Positions 1 to 10,443 of a stretch of DNA of 64,000 nt are shown one piece after another. Origin of the DNA: Corylus avellana (lineage: Eukaryota > Streptophyta > Magnoliopsida > Fagales > Betulaceae); the NCBI RefSeq assembly GCF_901000735.1, contig NC_081541.1, forward strand, positions 31,638,060 through 31,702,059, given 5' to 3'. The notes under the pieces were generated by a model that saw nothing but the letters and a program-made list of their open reading frames with translations, did no database searches and was not told the DNA's origin. Made by a program: the position numbers and the translations under genes. Numbering within the stretch: position 1 is the first letter of the stretch; every line of letters starts with the position of its first letter.

Positions 1-840
1 TCAAAGCCATGACCAATAAATGGTAGTTAATCACTTAACTATGCTTTTTTAGTAATATTAAGTTACTATATATATAACCAACTAGTTAATGATAATATAT
101 TAGTTTATACTAAGTTAGAATATGTTTATACACACTTATAAATATACGTGTGTATACAAGCCAGGCCTGCGAGCTTTAATTGAGTTTCACCTAGCAAGTC
201 GAGTATATGTTACTTAATAATTAGACGGATTTCTCCATTCATGAATCAACTTTAAATGATCGAGTTATCCTTTATATCTCTTTTTGCTTTGTTTGTAGTT
301 TCGTTTATTTGCTTTCTTCATACTTCTTTAATAAAAAAAATTAAATTAAAAAAAAAAAAAAAAATTGAAATGGTCATTTTGGATCACCAGTTCTCTATCA
401 ATTATCCATTGCTAGAAATTTTCAATATCCATCAGATTGTGCTAATTGAGATATTTATTTATGGAAATAATTTTTTTTATAAATCAGTCTCTAAAAGGAT
501 GACATATATGTGAATTTTTTTTTTTTTTTTTTACTAATATGTACTTTTCACGTCCTCTTTTAATACCTTGAAAAAGGCAAGTCAATTTTGAAAGCCGCAC
601 TTCATAAAACAGATCAGGATCTACTGAAATTTCTAGAGAATTTTAGTTTCTGAAATTTCAAATTCAGATCGTCTATTTTTCATCTAATGGTCATTGTTCT
701 ACCACGTGTCACACTACTAACAAAATATATTTTATTAGTAGTGGGATACGTCGCATAACAATAACCCTTAGATAAAAAAATAGATGGTCTAAATCTAAAA
801 TTTCAGAAATTGAAATTTTCTTATCTAGCCGATTGAACTA
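1..840. other. AT-rich intergenic DNA
   Basis: No gene is seen. The stretch has A/T homopolymers near 347-364 and 515-532 and one fold-back element, listed separately. The few open frames are short and of low complexity, and I do not accept any as genes. Confidence 0.6.
614..832. mobile_element. Fold-back MITE
   Basis: The left half (about 614-725) and right half (about 730-832) are imperfect reverse complements of each other almost over their full length and meet at an AT-rich centre near 725. Such long-armed, non-coding hairpin elements are typical plant MITEs. The ends are approximate and no target-site duplication was fixed. The paralogous region near 52860-52960 keeps only parts of similar sequence, so the element or its flank differs between the two copies. 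Confidence 0.55.
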
Positions 841-1641
841 TCTCAATGACCACATTTAAGAGGAGATCAAAGTGAATTAATTTGTAATAATTCATACTCC
901 ATTGGAGGTATACTATTTGCATTGAAAGTCATTTTCGCAGTTGGTGGGCCGATGTAAATGAATATTTGGGTTTTAGGCTTTAGCAAATACAAAGCATGTG
1001 GCAAGCAGGTTGCAGTAATCATATCAACTTGTACCATAAGTCACCACGGTCCAGCCAACTTTTAAAGACTAGTGCCAAAGGCAATGGACTAGACCATACC
1101 TAAAGATTTAAAAAAAAAAAATTTTAAATTAATCTCAATATTTTTACTTTTTACATCACATCAATTCATTTTTATTATTATTTAAATAAAAAAATTATTA
1201 TAAAATAATTTTTTTATTTATATATATATATATATATATTATATCAATCAAATATACTACGGTCTCAACCCATTTCTTTTTTTAAGCCCTTTGCCAGCTG
1301 TAAAGACTAGAGGCCAACTTTTCTTTTGGCAGCCGCCTGTAGGTTTTTGGACTATTATTACTCCATTATTAATGATCCTCTTTGATCACATGCAAACCAT
1401 TGCCCAAAGCAAAAGAGACAAAACTAATAACATAACATAATAATAATATAACAGATTATCAATTATAAATCTCGGTCCAACAATTTCAGTGTACCAGCTG
1501 CCGCCGCAGCAAGAAATACAGGAGGAGACATAGAAATTCGGCAAGACACTTAAGAATTCTGTCGCACATCTCAATATTACGTATGTGCTGCCATAATCAA
1601 TCAACATGTGCTTATTGTGAGCACCTACCGGTCGTTATAGT
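841..1641 (+). repeat. Monooxygenase upstream region, paralogous to 52965-54048
   Basis: This stretch aligns with 52965-54048 with scattered substitutions; both contain the same landmark around a TTGATCACATGCAAACCA string. In the second copy it leads directly into a monooxygenase gene. Here it is separated from exon 1 (14233) by the MITE and Tat insertions at 1642-13974. The match marks it as the original promoter-side DNA of a duplicated monooxygenase. It carries one MITE (1073-1300) shared by both copies, while the second copy has an extra MITE at 53437-53686. Confidence 0.8.
1073..1300. mobile_element. MITE shared by both paralogous upstream regions
   Basis: A non-coding AT-rich element is flanked by a direct repeat, TAAAGACTAG, at 1063-1072 and 1301-1310, a 9-10 bp duplication of the length made by Mutator-type transposition. 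Its ends are short imperfect inverted repeats around TGCCAAAGG / CTTTGCCA. The core (runs like TTTTTACTTTTTACATCA and ATTATTTAAATAAA) recurs at 1680-1830, 27430-27600, 53230-53420 and 53500-53640, so it belongs to a locally abundant family. It is also present at 53201-53436, so it inserted before the duplication. Confidence 0.65.
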
Positions 1642-1844
1642 GGAGTGTTTGTTAAACTCCACTGTACTGTTCATCCCTCACCATACTATTCACTTTATTT
1701 TTTCAAAAAAAACATTCTTATTTTTATATCAAATCATTTACTTTTTATATCACATTATTTACTTTTTATTACTATTCAAATAAAAAAAATCACTACAAAA
1801 CAAAATTTTTTACTTTTCAATACCACTTTTTCATTTTTCCATAC

Positions 1845-2084
1845 TGTTAGAACACAATTTTCCGATGGATGACATGGCACAATTTTTGGGCTGCACAGCG
1901 GCGTCCGAGGACAGGTCGGTCGTTGCACTGTGGTGTCTGAGGACAGGTCGGTCTGGTACACAAGCAAACAATATAGGGTTAGAGTTCCTGGTGGTTTCCT
2001 GGCGGGGATACTCCGATGCCTAAGCCAGTAATCAGAGAAGGAAGATGTAAACAACACAGAGCTTAGATAGCAAAAGTTGCGATT
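1845..2084 (-). repeat. Truncated Tat LTR (R-U5 only)
   Basis: It matches the first 237 bp of the LTR at 10444 (starts TGTTAGAACA) and then stops abruptly at 2084. The missing 480 bp are the U3 part. In the complete LTRs a TATAAATA box lies on the coding strand (10712-10705), and the break corresponds to the A about 32 nt downstream of it, the expected transcription start. What remains is therefore R-U5, the content of minus-strand strong-stop cDNA. Outside it is the 5-bp duplication CATAC (1840-1844), found again at 13879-13883. Confidence 0.8.
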
Positions 2085-2262
2085 GATGTTGGGACCCGAG
2101 AGAATAGGAGCAACTGAGTCCACGACAATCACAGGAGTCGGAACTTTGGCAGGATCAGTTGCTGAAGTAGCAACTCCTGCAGTTGATCTTGCCAAAGTTC
2201 CGACTCATGCGATTGCCATGGACTCAGTTACTCCTGTTCCCTCGGGTCCCAACATCAATCGC
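2079..2262. repeat. 184-bp palindrome at the truncated LTR junction
   Basis: Bases 2079-2170 are the reverse complement of 2171-2262 (paired positions sum to 4341), with about 10% mismatches and no loop. The right arm is ordinary antisense-ORF coding sequence; the left arm is an inverted copy inserted between that ORF and the truncated LTR. The six bases GCGATT (2079-2084) belong to both the LTR and the palindrome, a microhomology at the junction. The mismatches show that it is not a recent assembly artefact. Confidence 0.85.
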
Positions 2263-3555
2263 CTTTTGGAAGAGGCTGCATTGGAAGTGTACTCGGATTC
2301 CTCAGTTAGGAACGATGATGAGAGGCCCGAGGGAGTGACTCTAGTGGCTGAATTGGTTAAACCATTGGTTACCAAGGCCAAGGAAACGCAAGCTAATGCC
2401 AGCTCGCAAGCACCTTGCCCGAGCGCTCCTCGGGCCACAACTGCCCCTGTCACGCTGGAGTTTGCAGCTGTAGGCGATTCTGCTGCAAGCGAGTCTAGGG
2501 TTCACCCCCCTGGCGTGAACTGGTCTGTAGGCTACCCTCTTACCAACCTTGGGGGTGAACTCTTGGGGAACCCCTTCTCTACCCTGGTGGCCCTGGTGCC
2601 CCATGATCAATTAACAGGGCAGCGTGATCACACCGCTTGGCGCATGGCAGAAGCATGTCTCTATTATCAATTTGTTGTGAGTACCTCTTCTTTGTCTTCG
2701 TTTTGCGATGCTTAGTATATACTAATTTTCTCTTTTTTTTTTCTTTTTTTTTTTTTTTTTTTTTTTTTGAGCATCATGAGGTCGATATTACTCTACTGTG
2801 ATTTCATGAAAGCTGTGCAAAATTCGGCCGAGGAATCTGACAATTTGAAAGCCAAAGTCGCAAAGATGGAACAAAAGCTGTCAGAGTCCGAGGCCGAGAA
2901 TACAAGGTTAAGGGTTGTCATCTCTCAGCAGGATGCGAAATTATTGGTTGCTGGGCAGCAGCAGTCTTTGATTTAGACCGAAGCTGCCGAGGCCGAGACT
3001 ACTTGGGCCGCTATAGACAAAAAATTCTCAGTTCTATCTGCCGAGGCAGAAGCTCTCAGGGCAGATAATGGTCGCCTTTTTGAAGAAAATTCCAAAATGA
3101 AGGCGGATCAGGATCAACTCAAGAAGAGAGTTGTTGAGGTTCTGAGGCAGGTCAGGGAAGCTCAGGCCGAGAGAGATATTCAAAGGACTTTGGCCATAGA
3201 GGCTCACTCGGCTCAGACTGTGGCCGAGGAGAGAAGAAATTTCTTCAAGGATAAGTATAAGAAGTTTGAGTTCCAGCTGAGGGAAGCCAATGATCGAGCC
3301 CAAAAATTTGATAAGCAATTGTCGTACGCCGCCTGGACTCGCGACAATGCTTGGCTGGATGGGATTACTTTCGAGTTTAAGACCTTCCGAGCTTGGGCTC
3401 AAGATCCTTCTTGCTCTGTGGACCTTAATAAAGTGGAGGCTAATGATCTACCATTTACTGACGAGGCCTTGGAAATGATTATCTCTCTCGGGCAGGAGCA
3501 AATGCTTGATGCTAAGGGGATTTTCGAATTCGGCTTCACTCTTGAGAAAAGCTAG
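2190..3555 (+). pseudogene. Tat antisense ORF, C-terminal coiled-coil part
   Basis: This is the C-terminal part of the extra protein that Tat-lineage elements encode antisense to gag-pol, downstream of integrase. The visible protein has an acidic, Pro/Ala-rich stretch (2190-2676), then a long heptad-rich coiled coil (about 2810-3330, many Glu/Lys/Ala/Gln) and a tail rich in Phe and Asp. A GTGAGT donor at 2677, a long T tract and an AG at 2770-2771 suggest an intron of about 95 bp, but the join is out of frame by one base, probably from slippage in the T run. An in-frame TAG lies at 2974. The N-terminal part of such a protein is at 12506-11271. Its function is not known; the N-terminal half resembles the gag-like plant transposon-protein domain. 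Confidence 0.7.
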
Positions 3556-3884
3556 CCCTCGAACGATGATCAAGCCGTGGAGCCCCAAGTCTCTGCTGAT
3601 GCACCTATTGCTGTTGAGGTCCCTAAGCCAACCAACCCGAAGGGGGTTTAGTTTGTAATTTCCAATTGCTTGTATATATTTTTGATGTAGATAATTGTTC
3701 ATTTTTCTTGTCTTTCTATACAATCAGAAGATGATCTTTAAAAAATCTTAAAGAATCTTAATCACCTCTTCACCCTTAAGTTTCACCTTCCCTTGGGTGT
3801 ACGTCCGAGGACTTTGGCCGAGAAGTTTTCCTTCGAACCTATTCGAGGACTATATTAAGAGGTTGGTCTTTTTGAATGTAACTA
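3556..3884. other. Spacer between antisense ORF and tandem repeats
   Basis: No coding capacity is seen. It is the 3' non-coding part of the Tat element, between the end of the antisense ORF and the repeat array. The words CCGAGGA and GGAAACCT appear already at 3800-3880, the degenerate edge of the array. Confidence 0.6.
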
Positions 3885-4562
3885 CCCTTGGAAACCTGTC
3901 CGAAGAGTAGGGTAAGATTTTTGATTACCCTCGGAAACCTGTCCGAGGAATAAGTCGAATGAGTAATAGTCTCTTCGACTGTCTCTCTCTAACTACTTTC
4001 AGAAACCTATTCGAGAAGCGAGTTGAGAGGTGAGTTATAGTCTCTTCGACTGGATAACTACCCTCGGAAACCTATCCAAGGAGTAAGTTGGATGAATTAT
4101 AGTCTCTTCGACTGTCTCTCTCTAACTACTTTCGGAAACCTGTCTGAGAAGAGAGTTGAGAGGTGAGTTATAGTCTCTTCGACTGTATAACTACCCTCGA
4201 AAACCTGTCCGAGGAGTAGGTTGGATGAGTTATAGTCTTTTCGACTGTCTCTCTTTAACTACTTTCGGAAACCTGTCCGAGAAGAAAGTTGAGAGGTGAG
4301 TTATAGCCTCTTCCACTGTATAACTACCCTCGGAACTGGTCCGAGGAGTAAGTTGGATGAGTTATAGTCTCTTCGACTGTCTCTCTCTAACTACTTTCGA
4401 AAACCTGTCCGAGAAGAGAGTTGAGAGGTGACTTATAGTCTCTTCGACTGTATAACTTCCCTTGGAAACCTGTCCGAGGAGTAGGTTGGATGAGTTATAG
4501 TCTCTTCGACTGTCTCTTTCTAACTACTTTCGGAAACCTGTCCGAGAAGAGAGTTGAGAGGT
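3885..4562. repeat. 133-bp tandem repeat array in the Tat 3' region
   Basis: Five phases of the word GAGAGGTGA start at 4025, 4158, 4291, 4423 and 4555, giving a period of 132-133 bp; partial copies extend left to about 3885. Each unit has two related halves, each with AGTCTCTTCGACTG and GGAAACCTGTCCGAG, so the ancestral unit was about 65 bp. Tandem repeats between integrase and the 3' LTR are a known trait of Tat/Retand elements and can seed satellites. Regular spacers and protospacer-like diversity are absent, so this is not a CRISPR array. Confidence 0.9.
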
Positions 4563-4658
4563 GATAGACTTCGATTCTTGTAACTTCAGGATACTTTTAT
4601 TTGATAAAACATAAAATAGAAGAAGCGAGTAAAATAACGCTAAATCTACTTGATGAAA

Positions 4659-5630
4659 TTACAATTTAAACAAAGTACTTTCTGAGATGCTCTGCGTTCC
4701 ATGGTCGGGAAGCATCTTTCCTTCGGAATCTTCTAGGTAGTAAGCTCCCGTTCTTCGGCTGTCAGTCACCCTATAGGGTCCTTCCCAATTGGAAGCTAAC
4801 TTGCCCTCGGTTGGATCTTTAGTGGCGATGGTAACCTTTTGTAATTCCAAATCTCCAACTTGGAAGCTTTGGTGTTTGACCTTCTTGTTGAAATACCGAG
4901 CTACTCTTTCCTGATATGCTGACACGGACACTTGAGCTTGATCTCGCTTCTCCTGCAGCAAATCCAGATGTAGCCATAGGCCTTCAGCATTACTCTCAGG
5001 CCAGAAAGTTTCTACTCGAAAGCTGCCCGAGCCTACCTCTACAGGTATGACCGCCTTGGACCCAAAGGCCAGTGCATAGGGGGTTTCCTCGGTTGGAGTT
5101 CTTTTTGTAATCCGATAAGCCCATAGAACTTCTGGCATATCTTTTGCCCACTCTCCTTTTCGGTCACCGAGTTTCTTCTTCAAAAGTTTGTATATTGACT
5201 TGTTAGTGATCTCCATTTGTCCGTTTGCCTGGGGATGTCCGGGGGATGAGAAGTAATTTCTTATATAGAGTTTAGCACATCATTCTCTGAATGAATCGCA
5301 GTCAAATTGCTTTCCATTATCCGTGACGAATGCGTGTGGAATGCCACATCGGCAGATAAAATTCTTCCATAAGAATGTCTCTATGCTCTTGGCTGTTATG
5401 TTTACTAGGGCTTCTACTTCCACCCACTTCGTGAAATACTTCACTGCCACTACTGCAAACTGAACACCTCCCTTTCCACGAGGTAGAGGTCCCTCTATAT
5501 CTACCCCCCATTGCCAGAAGGGCCATGGTGAAGAGATTGAGCTTAACTCCTCGGGGGGTTGCTTGTTGATATTGGCAAAACGTTGGCACTTGTCGCAATG
5601 TCTAACCATTTCTACCGAGTCCTTGGTCAT
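4659..5630 (-). pseudogene. Tat integrase, degenerate
   Basis: Integrase inserts the cDNA into chromosomes. On the minus strand the N-terminal zinc-finger remnant (HCDKCQ), the start of the catalytic core (WGVDIEGPLP, with the first Asp) and VTDNGKQF (second Asp) lie in 5630-5280. The C-terminal half with WAYRITKRTPT and the chromodomain-less tail (NWEGPYRV) lies in 5216-4659. The stretch 5279-5217, where the catalytic Glu is expected, is interrupted by stops or a frameshift, so no active integrase can be made. It follows RNase H in the order typical of Ty3/gypsy (RT-RNase H-integrase). Confidence 0.85.
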
Positions 5631-5819
5631 ATTAGGCCAGTAGAAGCCTGCTCAGACCGCCTTATGCGCCAACATTCTTGCACCTGAATGACTTCCACAA
5701 ATGCCTTCGTGAATCTCACGAAGTACATAATTACCTTTTTCTTTGGAAATGCACTTAAGAAGTGGCAACATGAAACCTCGTTTGTACAAGGTTCCATTCA
5801 CCATTGTAAATCTGGCAGC

Positions 5820-6779
5820 CTATTTCCTCAGCTGGACAGCTGCTTTTTTCCCATATGGCAGAATCCCTTTTTCCAGATACTCTACCACTTCCTTTTGCCA
5901 GTCTAGTACTGCTTCTGCAGTTAAGACCAAGACCTGCTCGGTTATCATTGGTCGAGCCAAGGTCTGAGTTACTTCTTCCGATTCCCCTACATACTCCTCG
6001 GTTGATGCATCACGAGCAAGATGGTCTGCTTTTTCATTTTCTTCCCTTGGGATTTTCACAATGCAGAACTTCTTGAAAGAGCTCTGCATGTCTTGTACCT
6101 TTGACAGTTACAACTTCATTTTAACTCCATTTGCTTCAAATTCCCGTTGTATGTGCCCAACAATTACTTGAGAATCGCTTCGTACCTCAATGAATCCAGC
6201 TTCCATCTCTTGAGCTAGGCCTAGTCCAGCTATCATGGCCTCGTATTCGGCTTCATTGTTGGTACTTTTAAATTCCAATCTTATGGAACAATGCAGCTCT
6301 TCCCTTTCTGGGGTGATTAGTACTACCCCAGCTCCACCGTGTCTTCTTGTGGATGATCCATCCACGTAAACTACCCAAGTTTCATCCCTCGGCCATTGTG
6401 TAGAGTCTGGTAAGTTTGTAAATTCTGCCAGAAAGTCTGCTAATACCTGACCCTTGATGGAGTTCCGAGGAATGAATTCTATATCAAACTCTCCAAGTTC
6501 TATTGCCCAATTAGCCAGTCTTCCGGACAACTCCAGTTTGTGAAGTACTTTCCTGAGAGGGTATTCAGTGAGAACCCTTATTGTGTGAGCTTGAAAATAT
6601 GGCCGAAGTTTCCTCGATGCAATGGTTAGAGCGAAGGTCAGCTTCTCCATCTGAGGATATCTCTCCTCGGCCCCTTTCAAAGCTCGGCTGATAAAGTATA
6701 CAGGTTTCTGCACCCCCTCTTCTTCTCGTATAAGGGCTGCACTAACTGCTGTTGGAGAGACAGCCAAGTATAAATACAA
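5820..6779 (-). pseudogene. Tat tandem RNase H domains
   Basis: Two RNase H domains follow each other on the minus strand. The first (6779-6420) has the usual Ty3/gypsy connection motifs (YFISRALKGAE, LANWAIELGEFDI). The second (about 6390-5960) has VVYVDGSSTRRHGGAG, NNEAEYEA and RSDSQVIVG, with the acidic residues of an active RNase H, then the REENEKADHLA segment. A second, archaeal-like RNase H is a hallmark of the Tat lineage and is the main reason for this classification. A stop near 6106 separates the last segment, so the polyprotein is broken. Confidence 0.88.
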
Positions 6780-6971
6780 TACTTCTCCTGAGACTGTTCA
6801 GCTGAGCAAAGGTGGGCTGACTAAATACTTCTTCAGTGCCCCAAAAGCTTTCTCGCACTCATCAGACCACTCAAAGGCCTTCCTCAAGATTTTAAAGAAT
6901 GGTAGACACTTATTGGTGGACCGAGAGATGAACCGGTTAAGTGCTGCTATTCTACCCGTCAATTGTTGGAG

Positions 6972-8027
6972 CTATTTCGTATTCTTCGGAGACTGCATAT
7001 CCAAAACTGCTTGGATCTTCTCTGGGTTAGCTTCAATTCCTCGGTTTGACACCATATAGAAGAGGAATTTTCTTGAGGACACTCCGAATGCACACTTTGC
7101 AGGATTTAGCTTCATCCCATACCTTTTCAACGTTTCGAACGTTTCATGTAGGTCAGCTGTATGGTGTTGTGGCAATGTACTTTTAACCAGTATGTCATCT
7201 ACGTACACTTCCATGTTCCGCCCGATCTGCTCTCGGAACATCTTATTCACCAATCTATGGTACATCGCCCCTGCATTCTTGAGACCGAAGGGCATGACCT
7301 TATAGCTGTACAAGCCTCAGTCGGTAATGAATGCAGTCTTCTCCCTATCTTCAGGGTGCATGTAGATCTGGTTGTAACCAGAAAAAGCATCCATAAAACT
7401 GAGTAAGCCGTACACAGATATTGAATCAACCAGGGCATCAATGCGGGGAAGAGGAAAGCTATCTTTCGGACAAGCTTTGTTGAGGTCGGTGAAGTCTACA
7501 CACATTCTCCACTTTCCATTGGACTTTTTAACCAATACTACATTGGCTAACCAATTGGGATAATGTACTTCTTCTATAAACTGAGCTCTAAGCAATTTCT
7601 CCACTTCCTCGGCTATCGCCATGTTTCGTTCAGAAGCAAACTTCCTTCTTTTTTGCTTTACTAGTTTTGCGATGGGATCCATGTTGAGCTGGTGGAGTAT
7701 TTCTTCGGAGCTAATACCAGGCATGTCTTCGTGCGTCCACGTAAACACCTCCAAATTTGCTTTCAGAAAAGTGACAAGGCCTTCTCGGACCTCCGAGGAG
7801 AGTTGAGAACCAACCTTCACCACTTTGTTGTTTGCTACAACCACGTCTTCTAATGCCTCGGCAAGTTCGCCATTTGGTTCACCTTCCTTTCCACTTCTCA
7901 CGGTACTCACCGTCAAAGGTGTAACTTCTGAAGGTTTCTTCAGGGAAGTGATATAACACTTCCTTGCTGCAATTTGGTCTCCCTTGACCTCTCCGATGCC
8001 TTTCTCGGCTGGGAACTTCATCTTCAA
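6972..8027 (-). pseudogene. Tat reverse transcriptase
   Basis: This is the polymerase of the Ty3/gypsy element. Readable blocks on the minus strand are KKSNGKWRMCVDFTDLNKA, FPLPRID, SFMDAFSGYNQI, the stop-interrupted junction near 7317, then MPFGLKNAGAMYHRLVN and the catalytic YVDDILVKS. All the acidic residues of the active site are visible, but at least one in-frame stop splits the domain. The upstream part (8027-7700) is the Tat linker between protease and reverse transcriptase. The remaining thumb region (6970-6780) is out of frame or stop-laden. Confidence 0.9.
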
Positions 8028-8313
8028 ATAGTTTGGTTGAAGTTACCGCTTTCAACTTATTCAAGGTTGGCCGACCAATTATTACGTTGTAGGATGACAG
8101 TCGGTTGACTACCAAGAAATCCGCCATAACAGTTGATTGCCTGGGAGCTGTTCCTGCTGTCACAGGAAGTGAAATAATTCCGACAGGTTGGACTTGCTCT
8201 CCCGCAAATCCAACCAATGGAGAACCAAACGGGGCGATCCTGCTACGATCAATGCCCATCTGTTTGAAAACTGGCCAATAAAGGATGTCAGCCGAGCTTC
8301 CATTATCTACCAA
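7879..8313 (-). pseudogene. Tat aspartic protease
   Basis: This is the retropepsin that cleaves the Gag-Pol polyprotein. The catalytic motif MVDNGSSADIL (Asp-Asn-Gly in place of Asp-Ser/Thr-Gly, usual in this lineage) stands at the start of the readable frame. The flap-like YNVIIGRPTLN follows about 80 residues later, as in related elements. The frame overlaps that of the reverse transcriptase linker with a shift near 8020, so the original pol frame has an indel here. The link to Gag (8752) is also broken. Confidence 0.85.
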
Positions 8314-8751
8314 AATTCAGTGGAGCAAATGGTTGGCCACGATCACTGTTACCACCAATGCATCATCATGAGGCATCATTACCCTATTTGCATCCTAATC
8401 GGTGAATGATAAGACCATGGGTTCTCGTTTCAAGGTCTTGGCCGGCCTTTCAAGGAAGAAAACCTGCTCGGTCTGCACCTTTCGGGCATGGGCTCTTCTT
8501 GCTGAGTTAGACTCCCCTCCACTAGCTATTCCTCCCGAAATGGTTAAGATTTCTCCAACCACCTCATGATTTCGAGGTAGGGGTCGAGCATCCCAATCAT
8601 TCCTCGGCTCCGCCTGCCGATTGTGTCCTGGTTCAACATACCGCTCATTCCTCGGACCATTGTCATACCTTGGCCTCTGGTCTTGGCCTTCGGCGGCTTC
8701 TTGGTTCCACTCAAGCGGTAGGGGTTGCTGGTAGTCTCTTCCTCAATCCCT

Positions 8752-10383
8752 CTAGTCTGCCAAGAACCTCACCAATCTGCCATTCTTTATGAAGGACTCT
8801 ATCTCTTGGCGAAGAGATACACACTCTTCCATCAAGTGTCCAACTTCATTGTGGTACTGGCAAAACTTAGTATGGTCTCGCTTCGACGCGGGACCCTTCA
8901 TTCTTGTTGGCCATTTGAAGTTGGAGTCCCTTATAATCTCGATCAACACCTCGCTCATACTGGCGTTCAATGGAGTAAATTTGCTGAGCTTCCGCTGAGA
9001 GTCATTCCTTGGCTTGGGAGCTAAACTATCCGGCCACATCGATACTTTCTCCTGCTTCTTCCTGAAATTTACTGGTGGCACTCTTGCGTCATTCTTCTCT
9101 CGACAAGTCTCTTTTCGCTTGGTCTTCTCTTGTTGAGCAGCCTTCTCTTGGGACTTCATCAGGGCCGCCACAGCTTCTTCTTGATTGATATACTCCTCGG
9201 CTTTATTTATAAAGTGATGAAAAGTTATCATTGTTGTTTTCTTTGACAATTCGGCCATCAGTGGCCACTCGGCTTTTACCCCATGCATCAGTGCATCGAG
9301 TACCGTCTGCTCATTCAGATTCTCTACTGTTAACTTCTCTTTATTGAATCTGAGCATGAAGTCTTTCAGGGATTCATCCTTCCTTTGAACCAAAGTGATG
9401 AGGTAAAACGGGCTTTTCTTCCTTTTTCGAGTAGCCAAGAACTGACTAAGGAAGAGGCAGCCCAGGGATTTGAAGTTATCTATGAATTTAGTTGGAATTC
9501 CAGAGCTGTTCCTGCTAGAGTTAGCGGAATGCCCGGCATGTGATCTCATCTAGGGTGCCATGAAGAATGAAGTGTGCTCGGAGGCCTTCCATGTGCTCAC
9601 CAGGGTCTCCGTTGCCATCATACTTATTTATATGAGGCATTTTGAACTTGTCAGGCAGGGGAAAGCTCATCACCCTATTTGTGAAAGGTAGGTTGGTGTT
9701 ATCCATGAGTTCCTCTGCCATCACCCCGTTCTCCCCGTTGGCTATCTTATCAGCTATCTCGGCATACTTCCTCTTCAGGTCTCCCAATTTTGCACTTACA
9801 TTGGTTTCATTATGGCAGGTATGAGGCCTCTCGCGATTAGAATGACTACGATGGGATCTCTCGTGATGAGATCGGTCACGACAGGATCTCTCGCGATGAG
9901 ATCGGTCATCACGGGATCTCTCGTGATGAGATCGGTCATTATGGGATCTTTCATGGTGTCTCTCCCGATGGGATCTGCTACAGTGAGGTCTTTGGGACCT
10001 ATCAGTACTAGACTCCCCGTGACTATTTTCGTCCTCAAGATTGGACTTTTCATGGTTACCTTCGTTTTGGACCGTAGTATCACGGCTGCCATGAACCGAA
10101 CTTGCACTCCCTTCGCTCTGCTCGCCTAGGCGGATAAGTGCTTGTCGCTTCGCCTATATTCACGCTCCTTTTCTCGCCTTTCTTCTCGTTCATGCTCTCT
10201 TCGGCCATTGTGGCCCTCTGCAGCGGTGAGTTTGGTAGCAAGCTCCTCGTTCTGCTTCTTCAAAGCGTCCATGAAAGCAGTCATTTGCCTCATGAACTCG
10301 GCAAGGTCTGGAGGAGTAGTAGTCACGCCGGGCACCCCGGCTTGGCCTTCCAGCTGCTTTTGTGACGCACGCATAGTTACCAT
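8752..10383 (-). pseudogene. Tat Gag polyprotein, broken into four frames
   Basis: This is the capsid protein of the Tat element. The N-terminal part (10383-10126) has a Glu/Arg-rich coiled coil. Next comes an Arg/Ser/Asp/His repeat region (about 9950-9830), then the retrotransposon-gag fold (9787-9260, with INKYDGNGDPGEHMEGLRAHF near its start). A Lys/Glu-rich linker and a single modified zinc-knuckle-like segment (CQYHNEVGHLMEEC) near 8860 close it. Stops or shifts at about 10110, 9790 and 9545 break the frame. It starts just after the primer site and 5' LTR, as expected for gag. Confidence 0.88.
9839..9959 (-). repeat. 30-bp repeats encoding an RS/RD-rich Gag segment
   Basis: Units near 9846, 9876, 9906 and 9936 share GGATCTCTCG and GATGAGATCGGTCA with a 30-bp period. 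In the Gag frame on the minus strand they encode ten-residue repeats of the type DRSHHERSRD, a basic/acidic Arg-Ser-rich low-complexity segment. It is probably an expanded linker before the capsid domain; an RNA-binding role is possible but not shown. Confidence 0.75.
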
Positions 10384-10423
10384 TTCGGATTGTTGTCAGG
10401 AACTGATGAAAATCTCTCGGCAT

Positions 10424-10443
10424 CCCCACAGACGGCGTAAAAC
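10424..10443 (-). promoter_or_regulatory. Tat primer-binding region
   Basis: Directly inside the 5' LTR end, the minus strand reads GTTTTACGCCGTCTGTGGGG. A primer-binding site complementary to a tRNA 3' end is expected at this place; the core CGCCGTCTGTGGGG resembles those of other plant Tat elements. The exact tRNA was not assigned. Confidence 0.55.

Noticed and set aside
256..513. 85-codon frame
   Set aside because: Low-complexity Lys/Phe/Ile-rich translation of A/T runs, no splice sites or homology that I recognise.
3885..4562. CRISPR-like repeat array
   Set aside because: Units are 133 bp and contiguous with no variable spacers; it lies in a plant retrotransposon.
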